Of a stretch of DNA of 64,000 nucleotides, positions 51,404 to 62,629 are shown one piece after another (the first letter of the stretch is position 1; each line of letters opens with the position of its first letter). The DNA lies in assembly GCA_949592205.1 (NCBI GenBank), contig CATIUR010000005.1, positions 134,127,277 through 134,191,276 of the forward strand, in the 5' to 3' direction. The stretch comes from Helichrysum umbraculigerum. Lineage: Eukaryota > Streptophyta > Magnoliopsida > Asterales > Asteraceae. The translations under genes and the position numbers were made by a program. A model generated the notes under the pieces. It was not told the DNA's origin, did not search any database, and saw only the letters and a list, made by a program, of their open reading frames with translations.

Positions 51404-54178
51404 TTAGTGAGAAACGGTGACCCAAGCCTTTACAGACTTAGGTCGACCGTGGTCATCAACAATAATCACGTCAGATAGAATTTTATCTTTAAACAAATTA
51501 GAATTTTTATCTGATGTGTTATTGTTGACGACTGAAGAGTCAACATCAGACTCTTTACGTTTCCAAACTTTTGAAGATTCGGAAATGGTAATAGAAGTAA
51601 TGTTGGGCTTTTGAATTGGCAAAGATTTTTGCTCAACATTACTTGGGTTCGAAACAGGCTTGGGAGAGGTAGAGTAACGCCTAGGTGGAGATTTAGAAAA
51701 AGAGTTTTTATAAACAGATGTCCTAGGCATCTCTCTCCCATATCGCTGATTTGACAGCTTTGGACAATCACGGATTAAATGTCCTTGTTTCTTGCAGTAG
51801 AAACAAGAACGGGTCTCAACAAACGGTTGAGGCTGAGGAATTACCACAGGAGGTGGAGAAACATTTCTAGAACATGAACATTGAGTACACATCTTAGAAA
51901 ATGTTTGTTTTGGTTGAGAGGTTGATGTTGATGGTTTATCATACGAAACATTTTCATGTACTGATTTTCTTTGCAAAATCTTTACAGGTGACTGTAAAGT
52001 TTGTTGTTTCGTGTTTAAAACCTTTGCTTTTCCTTTATTTGGTTGAACCTTAATTTCAGGTTCAACCTTTGAAATCACTTTTTCAGGTTTAAATGCAACC
52101 TTCTTAACCTCCGGATACTCCTGATCCGTAATGTCCTCAATCTCAACAATCTCCTCAACACTAACAGGAGATTCATTCTTTACTTCAACTTTCTCCTTAT
52201 CACTAACTGGAGATTCATGCACTGACTTAACAAACTTTGGCAAGGGGTACTCTGGCCGCATGGTTTTCTCCTTTGCCGGTTTGTTATTTTTGGTCTCTTT
52301 AGCATCTTTAGCTTTTAAACCATAGAGCTTGGACCAGTCAACTGGAATCTCTTCAAAGCCTTCCTTAACAGGCAGGGGACAACAAGTAGTAGGAGGGGGA
52401 ACTGAGTTGTATCCCAATCCCTCATTCTTTTTCCCTTTAGTACCATGCTTGCTAAGGATTTCATTGAAGACAACTGTTGAGGAATTTGAACCTAAGATTT
52501 TACTCTTATAATTCTCATACTCAGCTTTTAAATCTGTAAGTTCTTTATTTAAAAGTTCAATTTCAACAAGATAGCTTTTAATGGCATCTTCTTGACTAAA
52601 AACCTTAGATTTATATTTCTGAGTATCTAACCGATGAGCCTCAAGATGTTTTTCATAAAGTTTCTCATTAGCTTTTAAAAAATTATTTGAGTCGGTTAGT
52701 TTTTCATTCTTTTTCCTCAATTCAGCTGTCTCTGTCTGATATGCCTTTAAAGATTCAGTTAACTTTATGCATGAAATACAATTTAACGGTTCATCATGTA
52801 CCTCATTCACAATGTGAGCCATCAGACACTGTTGGTAATGCTGAGAGACAGGCGTCCAATCTTGACTTGTAGGCTCAAAAGCAATCAGGGCATTATCAGC
52901 AATCCCTCTCTTGGTAACTTCCGTTTCTTTGGCCTTTGGAGGAGTAGACGGTGTTGTAAATCCCGATGCTGGCATTTTGGGTTTCTCGCACTCCCTGGCG
53001 AAGTGACCCAAATTTTGACAATTGTAACATCGGACCTTACTCTTGTCAAATCCAAAGCCAGTCTTTCCATCACCCTCCAAGCTTTTACGCCCTGTCCTCT
53101 GCAAAAACTTCTGAATTCTGCGGGTGATCATTGCCACATTCCAAGTCAAATCCATTTGCTCCAGATCGTCTTCATCAAGCTGAGCATAGTCCTCCTTAGT
53201 CAACTCCAAAGTTAGATTCGGTTGAGTAACCAAATCCTTGTAAGAGCTTAAGAAAGCTGTGTAGATTGCAGCTTGCTCCTGAATAGCAGGTGTGACTTGA
53301 ACCTGTTGTTGATTTGAAGAAGGTCCAGTCATAAAAACCGAATGAATCCCATCAGAAGAAGAAGAATTCGATGAAGCATTTGTATTTGATACAAAGGCAA
53401 CTCCAGATCCATAAGTCTTTCCAGAGTTGATCTGAACACCATACACACTAGGATTCTGAACAGCAGAACCAGACCTAGTTTCTTTCTTCTTGATCTCCAT
53501 CGCGTGAGCTTGAAGATCCCCTATCAACGCATCCAAAGACATGTTTGCAAGTTCTTCATTTTCCTTTAAAAATTGAACTTTAATATCCCAAGAACTCGGC
53601 AACACATCCAGCAGCTTCTTATTTACTTCAATTGAAGGAAAAGTATAACCCCCTTCAAACAACTCACCAACTAACCGTGAGTACCTAGTGAATAAAGAAG
53701 TCGTGTCTTCATCAGGAAGGATGTCAAAGATATCGTACTGTTTCTTAATCAGTTCGAGCTTTGCTTCCTTGTACTTATCATTCCCTCCACAACGAGTTTC
53801 AATAGCCTTCCACAAATCAAAGGCTGTTTCATGAGTTCTGAAAAGCCATAGCACATCCTTCGTTAAACACATTTTAATCATTGAGAAAGATTTTCTTTCA
53901 GTATCAAAATCTTTCTTTTCTTCGGGAGACATGGCTTTATAGGGCTTAGCAGGACGAATACCCCGGTATTCTCCTTCAGCTAATGGAGCTACATAACGCT
54001 CACGTAATGGTCCCCATAATTCTGGACAATGGAAATCAATATATTGCTCAACTCGGTCTCTCCAGTACACGTAATCCATGTCCGCAGTAAAAAGTGGAGG
54101 TTTATTACTTGAACCTATGTCATTGCTTTGTTTAATCATTTCCCGAAGTCCTCTAATATCCTCTTTATCAGCTGCCAT
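51404..54178 (-). CDS. CoB Gag (924 aa, intact)
   Basis: The ATG at 54178 begins MAADKEDIRGL. The first 340 residues resemble copia Gag (PPLFTADMDYVYWRDRV, AIETRCGGNDKYKEAKLELIKKQYD). A zinc knuckle CYNCQNLGHFAREC lies near residue 385. A long coiled coil follows (about 470-570), then a Lys/Glu/Val-rich region and a second knuckle CFYCKKQGHLIRDC near 790. It ends HGRPKSVKAWVTVSH. Two knuckles and the internal coil, which double the usual copia Gag length, are shared with CoA and fit Sireviruses. Confidence 0.92.
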   Translation of the reverse strand: MAADKEDIRGLREMIKQSNDIGSSNKPPLFTADMDYVYWRDRVEQYIDFHCPELWGPLRERYVAPLAEGEYRGIRPAKPYKAMSPEEKKDFDTERKSFSMIKMCLTKDVLWLFRTHETAFDLWKAIETRCGGNDKYKEAKLELIKKQYDIFDILPDEDTTSLFTRYSRLVGELFEGGYTFPSIEVNKKLLDVLPSSWDIKVQFLKENEELANMSLDALIGDLQAHAMEIKKKETRSGSAVQNPSVYGVQINSGKTYGSGVAFVSNTNASSNSSSSDGIHSVFMTGPSSNQQQVQVTPAIQEQAAIYTAFLSSYKDLVTQPNLTLELTKEDYAQLDEDDLEQMDLTWNVAMITRRIQKFLQRTGRKSLEGDGKTGFGFDKSKVRCYNCQNLGHFARECEKPKMPASGFTTPSTPPKAKETEVTKRGIADNALIAFEPTSQDWTPVSQHYQQCLMAHIVNEVHDEPLNCISCIKLTESLKAYQTETAELRKKNEKLTDSNNFLKANEKLYEKHLEAHRLDTQKYKSKVFSQEDAIKSYLVEIELLNKELTDLKAEYENYKSKILGSNSSTVVFNEILSKHGTKGKKNEGLGYNSVPPPTTCCPLPVKEGFEEIPVDWSKLYGLKAKDAKETKNNKPAKEKTMRPEYPLPKFVKSVHESPVSDKEKVEVKNESPVSVEEIVEIEDITDQEYPEVKKVAFKPEKVISKVEPEIKVQPNKGKAKVLNTKQQTLQSPVKILQRKSVHENVSYDKPSTSTSQPKQTFSKMCTQCSCSRNVSPPPVVIPQPQPFVETRSCFYCKKQGHLIRDCPKLSNQRYGREMPRTSVYKNSFSKSPPRRYSTSPKPVSNPSNVEQKSLPIQKPNITSITISESSKVWKRKESDVDSSVVNNNTSDKNSNLFKDKILSDVIIVDDHGRPKSVKAWVTVSH

Positions 54179-54705
54179 TGTAAATACTTAATCGAAAAAT
54201 CAAACTTCTGATCTTAGCGACGTAGAGGGGTACGTCGCACAAAGAATATGCGACGTAGATGGGTACGTCGCAAAAAGCAAATGATTCAATTAAGAATCAG
54301 AAAGTGCGACGTAAAGTGGTACGTCGCAGAATCAGGCTACGTCGCAACGCAGCGTCGCAGAAGACTAATTAAAGTCAAAATAGCGACGTAGGGAGGTACG
54401 TCGCAACGGTACGTCGCACGAACTAATTAAAGTTCAAAAACACTACGTCGCACGCGACGTCGCAGCTTACGTCGCTTTGCTACGTCGCAAAACGTACTGA
54501 GTAGCGGCCAAAAACCCTAAAAACGAATTTTTAACCCTAAAACCAAAACCACGAATGTCGAACGACTGAAACCTTCAAGAATCCCAATAATACTGATCGA
54601 AAACCTGTAAAAACACAAAACAAACGTAATAAACACGAAAACTCACGAATATCACGTCCTTTTAAAACCCAAACTCGATCCGAATCGCCAAAAACGAGCT
54701 TCACT
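54179..54705 (-). promoter_or_regulatory. CoB 5' leader with motif array
   Basis: Between the PBS and gag lie TTAGGGTT-type motifs (near 54520-54540) and, nearer the ATG, a GCGACGTA/TACGTCGC array (54217-54490). Short hairpins are frequent. No ORF is convincing. Confidence 0.7.
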
Positions 54706-54717
54706 GCTCTGATACCA
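54706..54717 (-). promoter_or_regulatory. CoB primer binding site
   Basis: Minus strand TGGTATCAGAGC, two bases from the 5' LTR. Confidence 0.93.
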
Positions 54718-54719
54718 GT

Positions 54720-55128
54720 TGTTTGTCCCTTACTTAGATCTAGAACGAACCGAGTCAATCCAATCGATGGCGGAAACAACGATTAGATTATTAACTAAAC
54801 ACACGAACAATCAATACGCAATGAATATCAAACGAACGTAATATTATTGCTTATATTCGATCAGATTACAGAGAATTTCGACAAATTGCGTTTAGGGTTT
54901 CGTCAACCCTAAAACAGAAAACACAAATCGTTTTTATACAAAAACTGGCACCTGCGACGTAGCACGCTACGTCGCAGGCCCAAGCCCATGCGACGTTGGC
55001 TACGTCGCAGGCCCAATACCTGACGTCGCACCTGCGACGTAGTGCGCTACGTCGCAGGAGTCAGAAATACAAAACTAACTACGAACTACGAGCTAGACCA
55101 ACTGACAGACACTAAACATGTACTAACA
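54720..55128 (-). repeat. CoB 5' LTR (409 bp)
   Basis: Same as 42602-43010. In the sense direction the two hairpins (55031-55058 and 54951-54978) lie just upstream of the TATA box (54938-54931), that is in the proximal promoter. TGACGTCG (TGA/bZIP-like) lies between them. Confidence 0.95.
54931..54938 (-). promoter_or_regulatory. CoB LTR TATA box
   Basis: Minus strand TATAAAAA about 190 bases into the LTR, 13 bases after the nearer hairpin. Confidence 0.65.
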
Positions 55129-55133
55129 ATAAG
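55129..55133. repeat. CoB target-site duplication, right (ATAAG)
   Basis: Identical to 42597-42601. Confidence 0.93.
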
Positions 55134-55728
55134 GATTTTTGTCAAAGAGATTGCGGTCTACTTATACATTGGATTATAAGTTCGACGTCATGGATAGTAC
55201 AAGATATAAGTTACAAGTTTGGAAGATTTAACTTCTTTATTAAGTTTGTTATACTCTATTTTCTTCACCGACCAGTAATCATTACATAGAGCTAATAAAA
55301 GTTTGAGATTCAAGAGATGGTTAACATATTGATTTGAGGGGAAGCTTATCGACAAAGTATTTAACCATCAGAGTATGTTCATGCATTTTTTGAGGAAAAA
55401 GGTTTCATTACTACTACTAGTTATATATTACTACTGCTAGTATAAGATTCTAATGCTCAAATTCATTATTCTTATTATACGTCATGGAGGGTAATTTGAG
55501 ACATTAGAAGATTGTATTAGTGGTATAGTATACAGCATGTGGTTGTAAAGTTTGAAGTAGCTTATCTTCTGGAAGATCCCTATTGGATTATGACAAAAAG
55601 GGGAAGAAGAATTGAAGATTAAGATTTGCAACTTATTACATGGCATGACATGATTACAAGAAATCAAGAGTTAAGGGGAAGTTTGTGCGAGAAGATGTTT
55701 ATTTTGTCATCATCAAATAGGGGAAGAT
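55134..55728 (+). mobile_element. CoC remnant: 3' end of an old copia element
   Basis: Continues the decayed RNase H reading from 42601 for a short way, then non-coding sequence with no gene seen. It ends in a polypurine tract, AAATAGGGGAAGAT, directly before an LTR. Confidence 0.6.
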
Positions 55729-56115
55729 TGTAAGGAATTATTAATTTGATGAAACAAAATAAAAGATGAAAGTTGAGGGACTAAAGATGAATTGTTTTAT
55801 TTTAATTAGTTTCCTAGTAGAATTATGATTTCTTGTAACCCTAATGTCTCCAGTATATAAAGAGACATAGGGATGTAGGAAAAGGGGTGCACACAAAAAG
55901 ATGTAGACGTCTAGGGTTTTTGGTTAGCTTCAAGATCAAGGTTTCTTGATCCTGTTATATTTGTATAACCGTTTTATTTTGATCAAATAAAATTGGGGAT
56001 TGTTGTGATAACATTGATGTTCTTATTGTTATTCCGCACTTTATGATTAATTCAATGTTATTGTATCCTAGATCAAGATCTAAACAATCTGAGCTAGATC
56101 GTTTGGGTTTTCACA
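55729..56115 (+). repeat. CoC 3' LTR (about 387 bp)
   Basis: Begins TGTAAGGAATT after the polypurine tract, contains TATATAAAG near 55854 and ends TTTTCACA. Its 5' partner is absent from the window. It is followed by AACAACAACAA, the continuation of the GyA LTR. Confidence 0.7.
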
Positions 56116-57570
56116 AACAACAACAACAATCAACAAACTAACAACACCAACATAATCATCATCTCCATCTTCATCTTGGATCATCATCATCATCGTGTTC
56201 ATCACCATCATCCTCGCTCACGGCTTCGTTTTCAACTTTGTAAGGAAACTCCAATCCACACTTTAAATTCATGCTTAATACGTTAATATGATCATTTTAG
56301 GTTGTTATATTAAGTTGGTTATATCTAGAATCGAAGCCATGAATTTTTTGTTGTGTAAGATGCTCGAACAGACCCTGTACAGGTGATGACCCGATCGGGT
56401 GGATCAACAAACCCGTACTGGTGAGTTGTGTGACCTGGACGGGTTAAACCCCTTGACCCGGACGGGTATGAGGACCCAACCGGACGGGTGACATGCTTCC
56501 ACAACACCATCTTTTGTAATTTTTTAGTTCTCTCAGTTACACACGTCTGGGTAGCTTGATAACCCAAATCCGAGTTCGTATGAGAAAGTTATGGCCAAAA
56601 CGGTGCAACATAGTCAAATCAGCAAAATGCACCATCTTTTCATATTTCCTTCCTCAATCTTTAACCTTAACATATGAGATCAATTTCAAGCTAAATAAGT
56701 ATCTAAAGTTCATGAAATCAACTAGAAACAAGTAAAAAAATTGTATTTTTAAATATGATTTCAATTCCGTCACTAACGGGCCGTACACTTTTACAAACTA
56801 CAAACTTAATTGGATTTCAAACATATAAACGTAAACACTAGTCGAATTCGTTGAACATAACTAATCAAGTGAACAATTATACGAATGATTTACTAAACAT
56901 CCACTTACAAATATATAATCTCGCGTGTTTAGGGTACTAGGAAGTTACACTTGGTACACGCGCGCACATTTAGGATTGCTTGCTCTTCAGGTGAGTCTCA
57001 TAGCCCCTTTTTAAATGCTTTTACCTAGGGGTGAGATACATGCTCGTTTTGTTTTACATGTGAACACAAGTATCAAAACACCGCTATATGCTACATGAGT
57101 TAATTTCATCTAATCAATTTAAAGTCCTCCATCACATAGTTTGTTAATATGATTTAGCGTGAATGTTAGTGTATGGTACCATATGGGATTGACAATCCCC
57201 GTCCGAGTTAGCAAGCACTAACCTGTCAAACGGACGCATTATCATTTGTTCAGTATCAGTGTTGATTAGGCACTCATAGGGAGGCACCTCGATCAGGTCC
57301 TTGAATGTGGATCCTGACCCCCTCAGTTAAGCTCAAACTATGGACTCATGGCTGCATGTACATTCATTATTTGTTTGATTACAAATCATTATATAAATCT
57401 TGTGGTTCATAAACCTCATTTACTCATATACACCTGTGAGCTCACCAGCTTTTTAGCTGACCTTTTAGCATGTTATCTCAGGTATTCAGCAGTAGGTTGG
57501 ACTGCCCATCAGGATACTTTAGCTCGAGTCGCATGCAATCATTAAACATCAAGAGATTTCCTTGCATATC
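56116..57570 (+). repeat. GyA 3' LTR, second part
   Basis: The CAA- and TCA-rich start continues the leader-like end of 30020-30732. The segment shares the donor region (56988-57010) and acceptor region (57431-57485) with the other gypsy LTRs. It holds a GACCCG/CGGGT motif cluster (56389-56500, including the palindrome ACCCGATCGGGT at 56389-56400). It is cut off about 90 bp after the acceptor by X. No gene. Confidence 0.65.
56991..57481 (+). promoter_or_regulatory. Candidate LTR intron of GyA
   Basis: Donor TTCAG/GTGAGTCTCATAGCCCC at 56991; acceptor TTATCTCAG/GTA ending at 57481. The hairpin CAGCT/AGCTG (57446-57459) stands just upstream of the acceptor. 491 bp. Confidence 0.5.
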
Positions 57571-59271
57571 TGATGTGACCCAAAAAGTCATGTTTTTAAG
57601 TACTTATTTCCGCACTTTTTGGACTATTCTTTGGTGAAAACATTTCAAAACAATCATTTATCATCAAAAATCACCAAGGTAGTCAAAATACGGGCGCTGC
57701 TACAAAAATCAGTAAAAACATCCATTTTGCACGCAAACCGAGGCAAAAACAATCACCTTAAATATTCCATTCTTGATTATCCTATCAAAGTATATCTTAA
57801 TGCATATTCTATGATTCAATAGGAAAATCCAAGATCGGTGGTGAAAGAATCAAGAGAAACGGGTGAAGAACGAAGAAGATGTGCAGTCTAGAAGACCGCC
57901 GATCGTCATCCGGAACACGCAAAAGTCAAACACTTCCAAATTTGGCAAACTTAGTGTCATTAGAAGCGTAACGGAAAAACGAAGCCAACGGCGCAAGAAT
58001 CAAGCAAATCGGAGCCCAAACGAAGAAGATACGGACGAACCAAGCAACCGAGAAACAAGCAGAGGCCAAACCAAGCACCAACCCCCCCCCCCCCCCTGGC
58101 CCTAGGTACCGTATACGGTACCCTAGGTGCCGTATACAGCCCTTGGGGTGCCGTTTGCCCCCCCTGGTCCGCTTGTCCCGTATGCAGCTTGGATGCTTGT
58201 ATTTCATGCTTCAAGACTTGTACCAAGACCAACTAGCTTCTCCTATAAATATCTCACTCATTTCACCATTTCAAACACACCTTACACCTCTCATTTCACA
58301 TACTTCTCTTTCTCTCTCTAGAATTCTCTCTCTAGCACTACTCTTAGGAGTTAGAGGAGAATTGTTCTTGTAATTAGTTCTCTTTCTAGTTTCTCTCTCT
58401 AGCACTACTCTTAGGAGTTAGGGGAGAACTAGAGAGATATAAGTTAGAGGTTAGAGCTAGAGGAAAGTTGTAATTGGATAATCAAGCTGTAGCAAGGTTA
58501 TTCAAGTCAGACTGTTGTAATCCTCAGTATTACTCTTCTAATCCGGTGATATTATCTTACTTTCTTACTGTAATAATGTTTACTTTGCATATTATTTCAG
58601 TACGATTTATGATTGTTGTCATGCTGATTAGCTAGATTAATATGTGATTGTTGAAATGTAGATGTTAGGATTAGGGATGATGTTTAATTAATATATCTTA
58701 TATATGATCGGTAGTTGTTATGCTGCATACATGTTTAGACTTATCCTGGATGTAGACTTAATTAATCACCCTTTCTGGTCTCTCAGGTGATTGTTGCCTT
58801 AGGATAGGATCTGATCAACCCTAACTATGAATACACAGTTATCTCCTGTTTGTATGAAACTGTGGGATCGCCGTAATACGGCAGAATACTTGGTATAGCG
58901 TTGGAAATACCGCTGGTAGAGTACAAATACGTGGAAGCCAAGGAAATGCCGGTGGACTATCTCACCGTGGATTACCTGGAAGCAACCCTTCCAGACACGG
59001 GTTTAGGTCTTGTTAAGACGTGAAAATGCTATAGTACACCGTTAAACTACCTCTGGTTATAAAGCTGTGTAAGGATATAATAGGTCTTTAAAACACCGTA
59101 GATATACCTAGGGTTAGTGTACTGTGAAAAATAAGGTCACTATACACTGTACGCATGCCTAGGGATGAACGACCGATGGCAAAGGAGGGTCTAATCCATG
59201 ACGGAAGTATTAAGAACTAAAACAGATAAAACATGAGTTAGGAAATGAAAGCAAGGATGCCGGCTGTGTTC
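57571..59271 (+). repeat. X: LTR-like sequence of an unidentified retrotransposon
   Basis: Begins TGATGTGACCC abruptly inside the GyA LTR. It has a C run (58082-58096), a perfect 18-bp palindrome (58105-58122, half-site GGTACCGTA) with related CCGTATAC repeats, a TATA box TATAAATA (58244-58251), and a 31-bp direct repeat at 58324-58354 and 58391-58421 containing CTAGCACTACTCTTAGGAG. The far end is cut by GyD. No ORF is believable. The family and strand are uncertain. Confidence 0.5.
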
Positions 59272-61096
59272 TGTGACACCCCGCAAATTTGGGTACAATT
59301 AAGAACAGTAAATACATGCATTTTACACTAATTTTCTGACCAAAGTTTAAACAAAACTTTCCTTGTGAAATAAACCTAGCAAGCCCAACACTTTTTAAAA
59401 AAAAAGTATTACGTATTTCGTAATTAACTAAATTACGTACAAACTTATCGGGACGAACTCGACAAATTAAATACAATGAAGTTGGTGATACAAAAATAAT
59501 TAATAAATCGAAAATTATTAATTACGATTACTATTATAATTATATTATTGAAATAATATAATATATTATACGTTTATTATTTAACGTATGGGACACAGTA
59601 CAAATGTCCAAAAAGTATCTCAAAATACTTTTGAACAAATTTTATTGGAAACTATTATAGAAAATAGTTGGAACAAAAGTTGTTTGGGAACTTTTAGACG
59701 ACTATTTTTAGGACACGTTATACACGAACAGAAACAATTATAAAACGTGCCTAAAAGTCAAAAATAACAAAAGTGTTATTTTTGTCATTCCTGTTTTAGT
59801 ATTTGGAACATTACCTCAAAATATGAAATCATAATTTAACTGAAATTTGGCATCCAATTGGATACGCGCAGTAAAATGTACAAATTTGTACAACGGTCTA
59901 AAATAATGAAAATCTCATTATTCTAAATTCTAAATAACGAACCAGGAGAGCATCTACAAAATAAAATTATAAAATATTATATTTTATATTATAGCAATTA
60001 TACCCGTACACGAAATTAACGGGTTAAAAACCCAATCTTTTAACACAATTAAAAGATCTATCGACACTATACTGTATGCTCCACTCCCTTCAGTTGAAAA
60101 TTTGGATTTAAATCCATTTTTATATAACTCCCATTCTCACATTAGAGAGCACCTAACATCAATTATTGAGAACACCTCTCCCTCTCTTCTTTGTGTATTC
60201 AATCTGCAGTGATCAAGATAGCAAGAAGCAAGGGTAACAACTCTTCATCCTCACCAAGCTTTCTTCACCATCAACACACAAATACATACATATAATCACT
60301 ATAATCATCATCATTCTCGTCAATCATCATCATCAAGTCAAAATCATCACTTTCATCATTGTATTTGAGGGACGCATCTGGACTCCTATATTACTAGTTG
60401 TTATTCGCTGAAGATTTGCTACCAGTGAGTTCTCAGCCCCCTTTTCACTGTTTTAATTACTTTTAAAACTCGGGATGAAAAACATAACAACTGTTTTGCT
60501 ATAACATGCAACAACTGTTTATAATTACTTTGATGCCTCTGTGCTACTTAATTGCTTATGTGCTATTGAATATATGATGATTTCATACTGTTTTGTGAAC
60601 TGTTTGCGTATACCTACATGCTGCTGTATAAACAACTCATAGGATATTACCTTCCTACAAACTGTTGTGAATGACCTTATTTGACTTACTTGTCAACTCT
60701 TATACAAAATGAATATGGTTTAACGAACCATACATAAAAAAAACCCTGTGAATTCACTCAACCCCGTGTTGACGTTTTACTATGTTTTTCAGGTAACTAG
60801 CAGCACAAGTAAGAATGCATACTTACGGAGTTAGGCGACCCTTGACGGATTAGGATGCCACATTTTGGGACAAACAAGGATCTGTTTTGTATAACTAATA
60901 CTATTACTACGACTTTTATGAGTCGTAGCTTTTTGTAATAAACTATTACTTAAATGGCATCTTAATTCACTGTTCAGAAATAATCATAAGCTCTGATCTG
61001 CATGATGTTCAACGTTAACGTCAGCACCCCCCTGTACACTTTAATGCTTCCGCTAATCGTGCGTTGACCGCGCTGACCGAATTTGGGGGTGTCACA
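59272..61096 (+). repeat. GyD 5' LTR (1825 bp)
   Basis: TGTGACACCCC to GGGGGTGTCACA, an extended terminal inverted repeat, followed by a PBS. The left half is AT-rich; the right half holds a candidate intron (60425-60792). No gene. Confidence 0.9.
60425..60792 (+). promoter_or_regulatory. Candidate LTR intron of GyD
   Basis: Donor CTACCA/GTGAGTTCTCAGCCCCC at 60425; acceptor TTTTTCAG/GTAACTAG ending at 60792. The hairpin CAAC/GTTG (60759-60771) precedes the acceptor. 368 bp. The donor lacks the upstream G of the others. Confidence 0.45.
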
Positions 61097-61099
61097 GAT

Positions 61100-61112
61100 T
61101 GGTATCAGAGCC
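61100..61112 (+). promoter_or_regulatory. GyD primer binding site
   Basis: TGGTATCAGAGCC, three bases after the LTR. Confidence 0.92.
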
Positions 61113-61473
61113 ATTGGTTATAGCGAACTAGAGTTCTTTAAGTGACCTAGAGACTTAGAGACCTAGACTATAGCCTTGGCTAGAACATGCATGCGCACAT
61201 TTGCATACGCCTAACTCACTATGTGACAACTATTGTTGCAATACGTTTAAATGAATAATTGCGTGTTCCTACGCGTGATTTCTTAATTATGGTTGTGATA
61301 GCAATGGCAACTCGATACACGAGAAACCATCAACCAACACCATCAAGAAACTTATACGAACGTTATTATCTGATGTAGAGTTAACCTGATTTGTATTTCC
61401 TGAAACAAACCACACTTGAGACAGTCAATCCTACTTGAACAGTAGAAGAATGCTTGAGGGCACTTATATCATA
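61113..61473 (+). pseudogene. GyD leader and gag start remnant
   Basis: Leader, then an ATG at 61304 (MATRYTRNHQ) that stops after 24 codons. It may be the old gag start. Nothing else is recognised before the MITE. Confidence 0.4.
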
Positions 61474-61723
61474 CTCCCTCCGTCCCAATTTAATTGTCCC
61501 CAGACAAAAAACACGCAGTTTAAGAAAACATCTACTTCTCTCTTACTTTTTGATAAAATGACAGTTTTACCCTTTACTTTTTACCTGTTTTTTTGTCTTA
61601 CATGTATAAATTAGGGGTATAAAGGAATTTTATCTCATCATTTTTATCTATTTATGGAAGTGGACAATTAATTTGGGACAGCCCAAAATGGAATACTGGA
61701 CTATAAATTTGGGACGGAGGGAG
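61474..61723. mobile_element. Stowaway-like MITE (250 bp)
   Basis: Terminal inverted repeats CTCCCTCCGTCCCAA at both ends, flanked by TA duplications (61472-61473 and 61724-61725). Non-coding and AT-rich. These are the hallmarks of Tc1/mariner-type Stowaway MITEs. Confidence 0.92.
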
Positions 61724-61725
61724 TA

Positions 61726-62629
61726 TTAAAAGTCTGGAACTCTTCTCATTCATACAGCTCCCACTTTTACGAGCAAACATATATCAAACTAATGGTTCCT
61801 ACCATGGTTGTCGTACCCCACACACTATTCAGGGAACTCCGTGACGCACACAAAAATGACTTCTTACAAAGCACTACCCCAATTTGGATGGGGACATCCT
61901 CCTTACTAGCAAACAACTCGAGTCTGTTGAAGGCCACAGGAACTTGGAAAACAAATAATTTCCCATGCTACTTATGCCCGAGTACAAATGTTAGAGGAGC
62001 ATGCTCGAGTGGCAGAAAGTACAGATGAGATCAGCATGATGATGACTATATGATGGCAGAAGTGGTATTTATCGTAACTGCGTAAAAACTATGTACGGCG
62101 GGCTGTGCCCTACTATACTATACTAAAACCTCTATTCAACACATACATACGAATTTTGTCATATCTTATATGAATATAATAGTACGAAAGCCATGTTTGA
62201 CCACTACTTGGTCATAGTTGACCACTACGCAAACAAACTCTCACTTTCTAAAGGATCGAAAAAATCCTCACTAAACACTTAACAACTAGGACTGACAACT
62301 TATCAGTCGAATGGACGGAGAGAACAAATGGAAGTCGCCATACATATTGGAGTAACGAGCCTTAAGTACTACGAGAATAGATATAATAAGTGTCGTATCC
62401 ACTAATCGAGATGGAGTCTCAAATAACCACTAGGGTAACCAGACCCAATTATGTGAAACAAACTTCTCCCCACAAATGACAAACTTATTTTGACAATTTT
62501 TATAAAATTTGTCTACAAAAATGTTTTACTATATTTTTGGATAACATTCCAACAAAAACTATATTTTGGATAGTGTTCCAATGGAAACAATAACTTTGAA
62601 TAACATTACTACAAACACTTTGAATGGGA
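61726..62629 (+). other. Decayed GyD interior, nothing firm
   Basis: A 78-codon open frame (61792-62028) has no convincing match. The remainder has no gene that I can support. Confidence 0.4.

Larger units (their letters stand above)
42602..55128 (-). mobile_element. CoB: intact 12.5-kb Sirevirus-like copia element with accessory ORF
   Basis: Minus-strand order: 5' LTR (54720-55128), PBS, leader, gag, pol, accessory ORF, polypurine tract, 3' LTR (42602-43010). The 409-bp LTRs look identical by eye, the ATAAG duplication is perfect, and all three ORFs are open. This points to a recent insertion and a possibly autonomous copy. Compared with CoA it has a different LTR and motif set but the same gene order and aORF. 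Confidence 0.95.

Noticed and set aside
54520..54545. Telomeric repeat (CCCTAAA-like) in the CoB leader
   Set aside because: Only isolated AACCCTAA words with no tandem array; more like teloboxes in a plant leader.
57863..58321. Several overlapping 60-93-aa ORFs on both strands around the C run in X
   Set aside because: They arise from GC-rich palindromic sequence, overlap each other in all frames and have no recognisable domain.
61792..62028. 78-codon ORF downstream of the MITE
   Set aside because: I could not match it to Gag or Pol with confidence, and it lies in an element with large deletions.
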